NCBI RefSeq assembly: GCF_018588585.1
Contig: NZ_JAEUFG010000013.1
Coordinates: forward strand, 78,422-142,421
Direction: 5' to 3'
DNA length: 64,000 nt
DNA from: Bacillus sp. SM2101
GTDB lineage: Bacteria; Bacillota; Bacilli; Bacillales; SM2101
Shown here: positions 35,429-44,221 of the stretch, piece by piece
How positions within the stretch are numbered: the stretch's first letter is position 1
How the letters are laid out: the number at the start of each line of letters is the position of its first letter
Made by a program: the position numbers and the translations under genes
The notes under the pieces: generated by a model
Databases searched by the model: none
The model's input: only the letters and a program-made list of their open reading frames with translations
What the model was told of the DNA's origin: nothing

Positions 35429-37208
35429 TAGCTTCACTACCTTCAAAAACCTGTTCTTGCTTAATTACATCGTAACTGTCATTTCCTTCAGTAACGGAAA
35501 TAATTTGATTAGCTCTAATGTTTTTAAATACCTGTTTTTCACCACTCGGCCACATGATTTCTAATTGGTCAAGTGCTGTACTTTTTCCTAACCCTAGATG
35601 AACTCTTGGGTCACTCTGTGCCCCAAAGCTATTTCCTCCATCTTTTTCGATAACTGTTTTAACACCATTATTAGTAAAGGTTAATCTAGTTCCAATTGCC
35701 TCTACATTACTAGGGAAGACTCCGGTTAAGTCAATTTTAATCCAATTATGTTCATTATGTTGATTATTACTATATACTTTTGCTGGTGCTGATTGGTTGG
35801 CAAATATTAAATCCAGGGTACCGTTATTATCTAAATCTCCTACAGCAACACCTCTGCCATCATAGCGAAAATCAATCCCAACCTCACTAGCTATGTTATG
35901 AAATTTTCCATTCTCATTTAAAAATATGGCTTTTTGCTCGTACCCTGACATGCTTTTATCCCCCATTGCAGGCCAGTTTTTTGCATCTTCTACAATGTTT
36001 CCAGGTGTTGTCGCTAGAGTTCCCATATCAAACCAGTACGTTTTATCTTTATTTGCAGAGATATAGCCATTGGTTACAACTAAACTCATATTTCCTGAGT
36101 TATTTACATCAAAAAATCTTGCTCCCCATGACCAACCGGCTAATTTTACGCCAAGCTCTTGTGCACGATCAACATAAGTACCATTATCATTCATGTGCCA
36201 TAGTTGATTTCCCTCTAAAAGGTACTTTTCTTTACTAATATTGCTTATATAGTTTGCAAAATTCCCATCATGAAAGACATCAGCAAAATCAACATTCATG
36301 CTTTTAAAATTATCGTCCCCAATTCCTCTATCTTGGACAATCTTTTTAAACCCTTTCCCATCTTGGTTCATATATAATGAATCAGGTCCAAAATCATTAG
36401 CATTGTATAGGTCTGGCCATCCATCTTTGTTTAGATCAACAGAGCCTGTAGCTAAAGTCCACCCTGTATCATCGACGCCTAATTCTTTTGAGACGTCAGA
36501 AAATGTACCATCGCCATTGTTTTTAAAGAGATAATTATCTCCACCGTTTCGTGCACTTTCAAAGTCATCATGAAATATCTTTGTTGTATTGAGATCCCAT
36601 AAATTAATTTCATCTCTAAAATAGTTCCCTACATATAGATCAAGATTTCCATCCTTGTTATAGTCAAATGTAATGGCATCTGCAGCATAGCTAAATACGT
36701 CAATATTTGATTCTTTTGTTACATTATTAAAGGTACCATCGCCATTATTTTTAAAAAGTTGACTCTTTCCCCACGCACCAACAAATAAATCTTGCCATCC
36801 ATCATTATCATAATCAAACCATAAAGCTGTTTCTGAAATTCCATTATTGTTGACTAATCCAATTCCAGAACCACTTGTTACATCAGTAAATGTCCCGTCT
36901 TGATTGTTTTTGTAGAGATAATTACTTGTTCCTTTTTTAGAGTTAATTAGATACACATCAACAAAACCATCTTTGTCATAATCATTTAGATAAACACCGG
37001 CTCCTGTAGATGTTAGCCATGGCATTACATTATTTACTTTATCATCGAATTTTGCTTTATTATGTGTAAATTCTATCCCGGATTCTTTTGTTATATCTTG
37101 AAAATTAACACCATAATCTTTTCCCTTTGGTTCCTGATTACATGCTGATAACAGTACCATTAATGTAAGTATAGGTATAAAAAGTAATTTATTTGTTCGC
37201 TTCCGCAT
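35421..37208 (-). CDS. UnbV-like FG-GAP / ASPIC lipoprotein (CRTAC1 family)
   Basis: A 595-aa secreted lipoprotein. The signal ends in the lipobox LLSAC. At least six calcium-binding FG-GAP/VCBS repeats follow (DYDKDGFVDVYL, DYDNDGWQDLFV, DYNKDGNLDLYV, DLNKDGWPDLYN and others), a beta-propeller layout. The C-terminus (GTRLTFTNNGVKTVIEKDGG to VHLGLGKSTALDQLEIMWPS) is the ASPIC/UnbV domain. UnbV proteins are a conserved but unexplained part of enediyne clusters. Here it sits outside the membrane beside UnbU- and UnbL-like genes and a type II polyketide set. Start chosen at 37208, after AAAGGAGA. Confidence 0.85.
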   Translation of the reverse strand: MRKRTNKLLFIPILTLMVLLSACNQEPKGKDYGVNFQDITKESGIEFTHNKAKFDDKVNNVMPWLTSTGAGVYLNDYDKDGFVDVYLINSKKGTSNYLYKNNQDGTFTDVTSGSGIGLVNNNGISETALWFDYDNDGWQDLFVGAWGKSQLFKNNGDGTFNNVTKESNIDVFSYAADAITFDYNKDGNLDLYVGNYFRDEINLWDLNTTKIFHDDFESARNGGDNYLFKNNGDGTFSDVSKELGVDDTGWTLATGSVDLNKDGWPDLYNANDFGPDSLYMNQDGKGFKKIVQDRGIGDDNFKSMNVDFADVFHDGNFANYISNISKEKYLLEGNQLWHMNDNGTYVDRAQELGVKLAGWSWGARFFDVNNSGNMSLVVTNGYISANKDKTYWFDMGTLATTPGNIVEDAKNWPAMGDKSMSGYEQKAIFLNENGKFHNIASEVGIDFRYDGRGVAVGDLDNNGTLDLIFANQSAPAKVYSNNQHNEHNWIKIDLTGVFPSNVEAIGTRLTFTNNGVKTVIEKDGGNSFGAQSDPRVHLGLGKSTALDQLEIMWPSGEKQVFKNIRANQIISVTEGNDSYDVIKQEQVFEGSEANE

Positions 37209-38187
37209 ATCCATTCTCCTTTATTTGTTGTCTGATTCCATCTATCCATAACACATAGAAGTCATGGTTATTACAGGTTTTATTTAGATCATCCTTTACT
37301 TTGTGAACCAAATCTATAAGATTGTTAGCATAATTGATTAAGTCTTTAGGAAGGTTTTCGATAGTCATTTCCCATAAGTTTGGATCTTGACGTTTACGTG
37401 TCTCAAGACCAAATGCTAGACCTTGTATAAAAGGTGCTAGGTCTTCTTTTTCCTCGATTGATTGGATGATCTTTTGTCCAAGGAATAAATTATCAAATAT
37501 ACTATAGGCTACAGCAAGCCCCATTCCACTAAGGATGTCGTTTCGATAAGGGAATTGTTGACCTAATCTATTTAATTCTTTTAAAGCAACATCCCACTGA
37601 AACCGGCTAATAAACCACAAACTTCTTCCAAACCCTTGAAAACAAACACGTTTTTGTTGCTCAGAGAAGTTATTAAATAAATTAATACATTGTTTGTTGT
37701 AGATATAGTGGAAGAGGCCTATCTTGAACCCTACACCATCGAACATAATATGTGAGTAATTAGGGTTTAATTGATTTACTAATTTGGAGTATTTCTTTTG
37801 ATCATATTTGTAAAGTAAATGTAGCCACCATCCTAATCCAACATAATATTGATAAATTGAAGCAGGTGATAATTGGTTTATTTGCTTTTCAAAGTGAGAA
37901 CCCTTATGCCTAGCAAAGCTGGATTTAATACCAAATCCAATTGCAGTACCTTCATAAGAAAAACCTCTATAGAACTGTGGGTTTAATTTTTGAAGGACAA
38001 GACTTAAAAGCTTAGTGGAAGGGATAATTAATGGAGATAGTGCACCTGTGAAGAAGCTGACAAGTACATGCTTAAACCTTTTCTTAAAGAAACTGTCTTG
38101 GTTATTAAAATAATGTTGATAAAAGTAGAACCATCTTCTAGTAAACCTGTATTTATAAGACTTCAATTTTTTTCCCACCTTAAACAA
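37189..38187 (-). CDS. UnbL-like DUF1702 protein
   Basis: A 332-aa protein matching DUF1702, a family named from enediyne clusters. Typical blocks: RGFSYEGTAIGFGI, YQYYVGLGWWLHLL, HIMFDGVGFKIGLFHYI, QGFGRSLWFISRF, DILSGMGLAVAYSIFD and FIQGLAFGLETRKRQ. The biochemical role of this family is unknown to me. The N-terminal 60 residues are basic and hydrophobic and may touch the membrane. It overlaps the ACP gene by eight bases and the UnbV-like gene, so the three are translated together. Confidence 0.85.
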   Translation of the reverse strand: MFKVGKKLKSYKYRFTRRWFYFYQHYFNNQDSFFKKRFKHVLVSFFTGALSPLIIPSTKLLSLVLQKLNPQFYRGFSYEGTAIGFGIKSSFARHKGSHFEKQINQLSPASIYQYYVGLGWWLHLLYKYDQKKYSKLVNQLNPNYSHIMFDGVGFKIGLFHYIYNKQCINLFNNFSEQQKRVCFQGFGRSLWFISRFQWDVALKELNRLGQQFPYRNDILSGMGLAVAYSIFDNLFLGQKIIQSIEEKEDLAPFIQGLAFGLETRKRQDPNLWEMTIENLPKDLINYANNLIDLVHKVKDDLNKTCNNHDFYVLWIDGIRQQIKENGYAEANK

Positions 38188-38407
38188 GGTATTGAAACAG
38201 ATCTTCTACTTTTCGTAGATTAATAAGTTCCTCTTCATTTATAACTACACCAAACTCCCTTTCTAAATGTACTGCTAGTTCAAGAGCCATTAGTGAATCA
38301 ACACCAATTTCTTCGAATGTGCTTTCGTTTTGGATTTCTTCTTGGTTAATATCAGCGATTTCGGCAATAAGACTAAGTACCAAATCTGTTTTTTCTTGGT
38401 AATTCAT
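38180..38407 (-). CDS. Acyl carrier protein (extender/chain carrier)
   Basis: A 75-aa ACP with the phosphopantetheine Ser in IGVDSLMALELAVHLE (around residue 37) and the acidic C-terminus NEEELINLRKVEDLF. It lies between the ketoreductase and the UnbL-like gene, next to the ketosynthases, so it is likely to carry the growing chain. It needs activation by the AcpS at 27671. Confidence 0.9.
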   Translation of the reverse strand: MNYQEKTDLVLSLIAEIADINQEEIQNESTFEEIGVDSLMALELAVHLEREFGVVINEEELINLRKVEDLFQYLV

Positions 38408-38422
38408 ATATCTTCATCCTTT

Positions 38423-39175
38423 CTATATTAATCCCCCATCAACTGTTAATGTTTGACCTGTTATATAAGACGCGTTTGATGATAAAAAGAAAAGAATTGT
38501 CTTAGCAACTTCTTCTTTTTCGCCAAGTCTATTAAGGGATATTTGTTTTTTTGCACTTTCTTTCTTTGAATGAGGGATGCTATTTAGCATATCCGTATTA
38601 ATATATCCTGGTGCAACACAGTTTACCCGAACTCCGAAGCTTCCAATTTCCCGAGAAAGAGCCTTTGTAAAACCTATTATCCCTGCTTTTGCTGCAGTGT
38701 AATTGACTTGGCCAACGGTGCCTATTATTCCGGAAATTGAGGCGATATTAACAATACTTCCTTGCTGTACCAAAATTGTTCTAAGTAATTTTCGTGTTAA
38801 ATAAGCAGTACTATTTAAGTTTACTTGAATTACATTATCCCATTCATCATCTTCCATTTGAAAAAAGGGCTTATCTATATTGGTTCCAGCATTATTTACT
38901 AAAAAATGTATTTTAGGAGATATATTCGAAACAGTGTTTAATAGATGGTCTATTTCTTCTTTTTTACTAAAATCACAAGGAACCCCTTTAACAAATACAT
39001 CATATTCACTAAATTCTTCTATTAATGATTTAGCTTCTTGAATACTTTTGTTATATGTGAACACTACATTGGTTTTGTTTTTAACAAGTAGTTTGACAAC
39101 CTCACGACCAATTCCCCTAGATCCTCCAGTAACTAATGCCGTTTTTTGTTGAAAGTCAGTTGAATTAACTAGCAA
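38423..39175 (-). CDS. 3-oxoacyl-ACP reductase (FabG-like ketoreductase)
   Basis: A 250-aa short-chain dehydrogenase: NADPH motif TGGSRGIGREVV near residue 17, NNAGTNIDKP, the Ser-Tyr-Lys triad (SISG, then VNYTAAKAG), and a C-terminal YITGQTLTVDGGLI that is typical of FabG. It reduces the beta-keto group after each extension; together with the dehydratase pair this gives double bonds. Start TTG at 39175 behind GGGGGGAA. Confidence 0.85.
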   Translation of the reverse strand: MLVNSTDFQQKTALVTGGSRGIGREVVKLLVKNKTNVVFTYNKSIQEAKSLIEEFSEYDVFVKGVPCDFSKKEEIDHLLNTVSNISPKIHFLVNNAGTNIDKPFFQMEDDEWDNVIQVNLNSTAYLTRKLLRTILVQQGSIVNIASISGIIGTVGQVNYTAAKAGIIGFTKALSREIGSFGVRVNCVAPGYINTDMLNSIPHSKKESAKKQISLNRLGEKEEVAKTILFFLSSNASYITGQTLTVDGGLI

Positions 39176-39194
39176 TTAATTTCCCCCCTCACTT

Positions 39195-40445
39195 TTATAC
39201 TTTTTCAATTATTGTTGAAGCATTAAACCCACCATAAGCTGCGACAGTTTTCATCAAACTTCTTACCTTTTTGTTTTTCGTACTAGTCACGAAAGGTAAA
39301 TTGTATTCATTGTTAATGCTTGATTCCCCGTGGTTAATAGGAGGAATAGTGTTTGATAGAATGCTATTAATTCCGAAGATTAATTCTATCAAACTGTTTG
39401 CTCCAAGTGTATGACCTATATAACCTTTGAATGCAGTGATATCTGGAACTTTTGAACCCAATGAATCAAAAGCATCCTTAATTCCTCTAGATTCATATTT
39501 GTCCCAGAAAGGTATACCTGTTCCATGTGGGATAATAAGGTCTACACTTTCTCCATACCTTTTTAATGAGTTCTGAATTACTTTTCTGTAAGATTGGGCT
39601 GTCACATCGGGGAGGTTTATTCTCCATGTATCTTGAAGGAATGATGTAGTAAAATATTTCGCTTTAGGATTTATGTTTCTTTTGTTTAAGCTTTTTTCTG
39701 ACTCTAATATAACTGTTCCTACCCCATCTCCTAATATTGATCCAGTTGCTTTATTACTAAAGGGGGTAATGTTACCATTTGTTGAACTAAAACCTTTCTC
39801 ACTTAACCATAAATGTTCAGTAACATGAGCATAGTCACCAGCTACAACTATCACAATATCGGCTTGATCCATTTTAATAAGGTTACTACCCAAGTCTAAA
39901 GCGTATAAACCAGAGGCACAGGCATTATTCACTGTGTATGTAGGCCCATTAATTCCTAATGTCTTAGCTAGATAATATAAATATGTGTAGTTTTGAAGTC
40001 TGAAAAATTTGTTTTTATAGTGATTAAATGAATTAACGGGATTGGTGGAATCCAATCTTGTTTTTTCTTGTAGGAGACTATCAATAAGTGTATTAACACC
40101 TAGATTTTCATGACCAATAATTAAACCTATTCTTTTATCCTTAAAAGACCTAGCATCAATATTAGCATCTTCTAAACATTGTAGTGTGGAAAGAAGTAAT
40201 AATATAAAATCTTTATCTTCTTTTAAAAATTCATCATCTATTCTAAGGTCATTGTATTTGTTAAATAAACTATTAATAACTTCTTCTCTAATGGAATAGA
40301 CAGGGTATTTTTGCATGCTACCATTACTTAACTTGTATTCTCGTTCAATAGGCTGACTATTTGTTTCGAAAATCTTTATCCAAGACTCTTTCTCATTTCC
40401 TAAGCTCGAAATGAGATTGGTTCCTGTTACATAAACATTGTCCAT
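39195..40445 (-). CDS. Beta-ketoacyl synthase (type II KS, complete active site, divergent)
   Basis: A 416-aa KS with all three catalytic residues: Cys in VNNACASGLYALDLG, His in IPHGTGIPFWDKYE and His in YIGHTLGANSLIEL. It is far from the second KS at 42133 and from FabF, with an unusual WDKYE where others have NDxxE. It may be the partner of the Cys-less protein at 40457 or work on a different chain length. Start at 40445, behind AGGAGAGAACTTG. Confidence 0.85.
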   Translation of the reverse strand: MDNVYVTGTNLISSLGNEKESWIKIFETNSQPIEREYKLSNGSMQKYPVYSIREEVINSLFNKYNDLRIDDEFLKEDKDFILLLLSTLQCLEDANIDARSFKDKRIGLIIGHENLGVNTLIDSLLQEKTRLDSTNPVNSFNHYKNKFFRLQNYTYLYYLAKTLGINGPTYTVNNACASGLYALDLGSNLIKMDQADIVIVVAGDYAHVTEHLWLSEKGFSSTNGNITPFSNKATGSILGDGVGTVILESEKSLNKRNINPKAKYFTTSFLQDTWRINLPDVTAQSYRKVIQNSLKRYGESVDLIIPHGTGIPFWDKYESRGIKDAFDSLGSKVPDITAFKGYIGHTLGANSLIELIFGINSILSNTIPPINHGESSINNEYNLPFVTSTKNKKVRSLMKTVAAYGGFNASTIIEKV

Positions 40446-40456
40446 CAAGTTCTCTC

Positions 40457-41266
40457 CTAGTTAAGTTCTATATTTATCATGGTCTGATCTGATTGAGTAG
40501 ATAAATAGGTTTTTGCTCTTTCCTGTTCTTTTAAGATTCGATAAGAGTTATTTAGTAGGTGTGGAATAATATCTTGAGCTTCTATCTCATTATATTGGTG
40601 AATTGGATTAAAAGATCTGCTTATTTTGATGGGTACCCCATTTTTTCCTGAGTTGTTGGGACTCACTTTTTCTAACAATACAGTACTTACATGTTCGAAT
40701 CTAGGAAGATAATCTTGAACGGTTGTTCGATATTTTTGTGGTGGATAAATATTTAAGTCACAGACTATAACTCTTTCTATCTCTCCCTGTTCTAAAAGTT
40801 CATACGCATACAGTAAACTTTTTTGTCCGGAATAAACCCCTTCGGAAATAGTAATATTTGGTCCACTAAGTTTTAGTTTTATAGAAATGTGTCCAGCAAC
40901 AACATTTAGGACTGTTCCTGGGAAAAATCTAGGATTTACACTATTAGGACCGTATTTATCTGAGTCTTCAAACATGTCTTTTATAGCATGTAGACTACCG
41001 AAATTATTGGAGACAATAACCCCAGTTCTATCATCTTTTTCTTTAAAATTTGGATAACCGGCAAATCTAAACGCCTCACTAGCAGATATACAACCATATT
41101 GACTTACCTTTGGTAGTATACGTAACCCTTGTAAGTATTTATAATTCAAGGAATCTGGAGGTATTAGCTCCTTCTCCATTTCTTCACTCAATCCAAATCG
41201 AGAAATAAATTTCTCAACACCTAAACCAAAAGGAGAAATAGATGAAATGCCCTTTATTTGGATCAT
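40457..41266 (-). CDS. Truncated KS-like protein lacking Cys (chain-length-factor type)
   Basis: A 269-aa protein covering only the N-terminal thiolase half of a ketosynthase. Where the nucleophile loop should read xxACASG it has ISEGVYSGQKSLLY, so the Cys is lost, and the HGTGT and GHTLGA blocks are absent. It resembles the single-domain ketoacyl-synthase-N proteins of aryl polyene clusters. It may set chain length as a partner of a complete KS or have a structural role. Confidence 0.7.
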   Translation of the reverse strand: MIQIKGISSISPFGLGVEKFISRFGLSEEMEKELIPPDSLNYKYLQGLRILPKVSQYGCISASEAFRFAGYPNFKEKDDRTGVIVSNNFGSLHAIKDMFEDSDKYGPNSVNPRFFPGTVLNVVAGHISIKLKLSGPNITISEGVYSGQKSLLYAYELLEQGEIERVIVCDLNIYPPQKYRTTVQDYLPRFEHVSTVLLEKVSPNNSGKNGVPIKISRSFNPIHQYNEIEAQDIIPHLLNNSYRILKEQERAKTYLSTQSDQTMINIELN

Positions 41267-41268
41267 TA

Positions 41269-42120
41269 TTATACCTCCACTTCACCAATTTTGTTGTGGT
41301 TAATCTTTTTTGATACCCATATACGAAATGGTATAATAGTTAAAAGACTAATGACAAACAAAGCGTAGAATTGAGGGTTTGGAATACGATAAACACGAAA
41401 TACTGCATCAACAAATGCAACTAACAAAGCAAAAATGATCCTAGATTTCCTTGTGGTAGGAGTAGATTTTGGATCTGTTATCATAAAGAAAGCAAATAAT
41501 TGGAGACCTGCACCAAATAAAGGGCCTATTGCAGCAAATAATGGAGCTCCTAATACAAAGTGACGGAATAATCCAAATACGGTAAACCCTCCTAAAAAGG
41601 TTAAGACAACATCAAGTCGGTTTGCTAGGTATGTTGCAATTAACCCAAGACATAGAATTACAGCCATAATTAAATATCCATTAGACCATTGTTTTGGTGT
41701 ACTAACAGCGTATTCTTGTAAAAAAAACAGTACTAAAACAACTGCAACATTATTTGGGTTAAAAATATGTCCTTTTTTAAACTTGATGACAAACTTTAAG
41801 AATATAGAAATAAAAGCAGTAAGTGCATATACCCAGAGCAAATAAGAGCTAACTAAGAGTCCAACTCCCATCCCAGTAATCACTGCACTAATAGGAAATA
41901 AATTCCATTTTTTGTGAAAAATCTTTGTTAAGATAATCTCAGTGAGAACCGTTACAGACACTGATGTTATAACAGCATCCCACTTTTGATAAAAATCTAA
42001 ATAAAATTGTCCTCCAATTGTAAATGAAGCAAGAAACAACAAAACAAAATATCTTGGATCTATTTTATATTCACTCCAAGAAGTAACCACTCTTAATTTA
42101 TTTTCTTTTAAGTTAATCAT
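41269..42120 (-). CDS. UnbU-like RnfD/NqrB-type membrane protein
   Basis: A 283-aa integral membrane protein with about eight hydrophobic segments, related to the RnfD/NqrB electron-transfer subunits. Near residue 220 it has MITDPKSTPTTRKSRIIFAL, in the position of the conserved D-P-K/R-S-xP segment of that family; a threonine for covalent FMN is not certain. UnbU proteins of this kind accompany UnbL and UnbV in enediyne clusters. It suggests a membrane redox step linked to the polyketide. It lies three bases from the KS-like gene. Confidence 0.75.
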   Translation of the reverse strand: MINLKENKLRVVTSWSEYKIDPRYFVLLFLASFTIGGQFYLDFYQKWDAVITSVSVTVLTEIILTKIFHKKWNLFPISAVITGMGVGLLVSSYLLWVYALTAFISIFLKFVIKFKKGHIFNPNNVAVVLVLFFLQEYAVSTPKQWSNGYLIMAVILCLGLIATYLANRLDVVLTFLGGFTVFGLFRHFVLGAPLFAAIGPLFGAGLQLFAFFMITDPKSTPTTRKSRIIFALLVAFVDAVFRVYRIPNPQFYALFVISLLTIIPFRIWVSKKINHNKIGEVEV

Positions 42121-42132
42121 AATTTCCTCCTA

Positions 42133-43281
42133 TTAAAAAGCTTTTCCTATAATGATAGAAGAATTAATTCCTCCGAATGCATATGCGTTAGACATAACAA
42201 ACATACTTTTAAAGCTTTCAGGCTTATCCCATAAGACGTCTACATTTATTCTAGGATCAAGACTTTTCACATTTGCAGTTGGAGGGAGTAACTTCTCCTC
42301 CAGTGCTTTTATACATATTGCTGCTTCAATTACACTTGCAGCCCCAAGTGTGTGACCAATATTACCTTTAATTGAGCTGGTTTTCACACTTTTCCCAAAT
42401 AATTCGTACAATGCATTCCCTTCCATTAAGTCATTTGCCGGTGTACCTGTTCCATGGGCACTAACATATCCAATATCAGATGGTTTCATGTTTGCTTTTT
42501 CTAGAGCGGCTTTCATTGCAGATATGGCACCAGCGGCAGCAGGATCTGGTTGTGTAATATGGTGCGCATCACAATTCATTCCATAACCTAAAATAGAAGC
42601 TTTTGCTTTTCCACTTCTTTTAAGTAGATGTTCCATAGTTTCTAAAATTACGACTCCAGCACCTTCCCCTAAAATTAAACCTTTTCGATTTTCATCGAAT
42701 GGTCGACAAAGATCTGGTGACATAGCTCTTAAACTACTGAACCCAGTAAATGCTACCCATGATAAAGCATCTACACCAGCGGCAATCATAACATCTGCAC
42801 GACCACTTTCGAGTTCATCTACTGCTTTTGCAATAGAAAAATTCCCTGCCGCACATGCATTTGTTATTGTCCATGATGGACCTGTAAGATTGTAATAATT
42901 TTTTACATTCTCAGAAAGGACTTGTGGGCCATATCTGTTGGTGGCACTATCTTTATCTAATCCATCTAGTTCTCCCATTGTTGTGCCAATACAAATACCA
43001 CATCTTTCTATATCTTGAATATCAATACCAGCATCATGGAGTGCATCATCAATAGAGGTAATCAACATACTTGATGCTCGTCCTAATTTTAAGACGTCAT
43101 CAAAACAAACTAAACTTAAACCTTTTACCTCACATGCATTTTGATTTTTGTGTTTGTCTATAGAAAATGTTTTTACCTTTTCGGTTCCGTGTTTTTTAGT
43201 TAATAATCCTGACCAAGTGTCATTAATATTTGTTCCTAACGATGACATAACAGCTGTTCCAGAAGCTAGAATAGGACTCAT
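42133..43281 (-). CDS. Beta-ketoacyl synthase (FabF-like type II KS)
   Basis: A 382-aa FabF-type KS with a complete triad: Cys in TNACAAGNFSIAKAVDE, His in SAHGTGTPANDLME and His in GNIGHTLGAASVIEAA; also the terminal AFGGINSSIII. This is the best candidate for the elongating enzyme. The start at 43281 (MSPILASG) follows GAGAGGATTA; the frame extends seven codons further but with no better site. It is the second gene after the TPR protein. Confidence 0.9.
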   Translation of the reverse strand: MSPILASGTAVMSSLGTNINDTWSGLLTKKHGTEKVKTFSIDKHKNQNACEVKGLSLVCFDDVLKLGRASSMLITSIDDALHDAGIDIQDIERCGICIGTTMGELDGLDKDSATNRYGPQVLSENVKNYYNLTGPSWTITNACAAGNFSIAKAVDELESGRADVMIAAGVDALSWVAFTGFSSLRAMSPDLCRPFDENRKGLILGEGAGVVILETMEHLLKRSGKAKASILGYGMNCDAHHITQPDPAAAGAISAMKAALEKANMKPSDIGYVSAHGTGTPANDLMEGNALYELFGKSVKTSSIKGNIGHTLGAASVIEAAICIKALEEKLLPPTANVKSLDPRINVDVLWDKPESFKSMFVMSNAYAFGGINSSIIIGKAF

Positions 43282-43305
43282 ATTAATCCTCTCTCCTCTC
43301 ATAAT

Positions 43306-44217
43306 CTACTCCCAAAGAACGTTTAAATTAGTAATAGAAGGGTCAGGCCTTTGGAAAATATCAATTCCTCTTTCTTCTCTTACCAAATCAAGTGCTTGGT
43401 CGTCAGATAGGTTAGTCCTTAATTTTAATTGATGGTTATCAGGAAATTTTTTTAGACCAGTACTCCAGACAAGCTTCCCTTGGTCAACTTGTCCATCTTT
43501 TACATAAGCATCACCAAGTGCTGTGTAACAATTAGGCCAAAACTCAAAATCTGTACTGTTAAAGGTATTTTCTGCTGAAACACAATATGTTAGGTCCTGT
43601 ATGGATTTACTTGAACGCTGTAATCCAGCAGGCCAATACAAATTATTTAATCCTCTTGCATAATGGGCTAATATATCATAGGGATCTTCTTCAAGAATAG
43701 AGTTTAGTATATTAATAGATTGTGCTGATTTTTGACCAAGGTTAGCTGTTCCAAGGTCTGGGGTTTGTAAGTAATCGACATATGCAAGGGCATTGTTAAG
43801 TTTAATTTCATATGTTTGTGAAACTGTACCACTAAATTGTAGAAATAAATCCGTTTGATTCATCTCAAGATAAAGGACCCTAAGATCATTAATATATCTT
43901 AAGTTTGTTGGTTCTAATTTTACGATTTTCTTTAAATAGGGAATTGCTTCTTGACTATTCCCGTCCTCTATAAGCTTTTTGGCAAATAAATAGGCATTTT
44001 CATGATTGTCATTATTCACTTTTTCGAGCGGCAAGTTTTTTGTCTCGGTAAGATTCTTCGAAACTAATTTTTCTTTGTCAAAATTTAGATTTAAATCTTC
44101 TATTGAAATTGTCTTATCCAATTGTGGAATATCATAGCTCTTGTATAGTTTGTATACTACAAATACTCCACCTATCAAAAATAAGGCTAAAAGAATAATT
44201 AAAAATTTTTTTAACAT
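43306..44217 (-). CDS. Membrane-anchored TPR protein
   Basis: A 303-aa protein: an N-terminal transmembrane helix (FLIILLALFLIGGVFVVY, residues about 5-22), a linker, then TPR-like helix pairs (AYLFAKKLIEDGNSQEAIPY, YLEMNQTDLFLQF, TALGDAYVKDGQVDQGK). It probably sits outside the membrane and holds partners, for example the UnbV-like lipoprotein or the UnbU-like membrane protein. It follows the AraC regulator by five bases. Confidence 0.75.
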   Translation of the reverse strand: MLKKFLIILLALFLIGGVFVVYKLYKSYDIPQLDKTISIEDLNLNFDKEKLVSKNLTETKNLPLEKVNNDNHENAYLFAKKLIEDGNSQEAIPYLKKIVKLEPTNLRYINDLRVLYLEMNQTDLFLQFSGTVSQTYEIKLNNALAYVDYLQTPDLGTANLGQKSAQSINILNSILEEDPYDILAHYARGLNNLYWPAGLQRSSKSIQDLTYCVSAENTFNSTDFEFWPNCYTALGDAYVKDGQVDQGKLVWSTGLKKFPDNHQLKLRTNLSDDQALDLVREERGIDIFQRPDPSITNLNVLWE

Positions 44218-44221
44218 ACAC

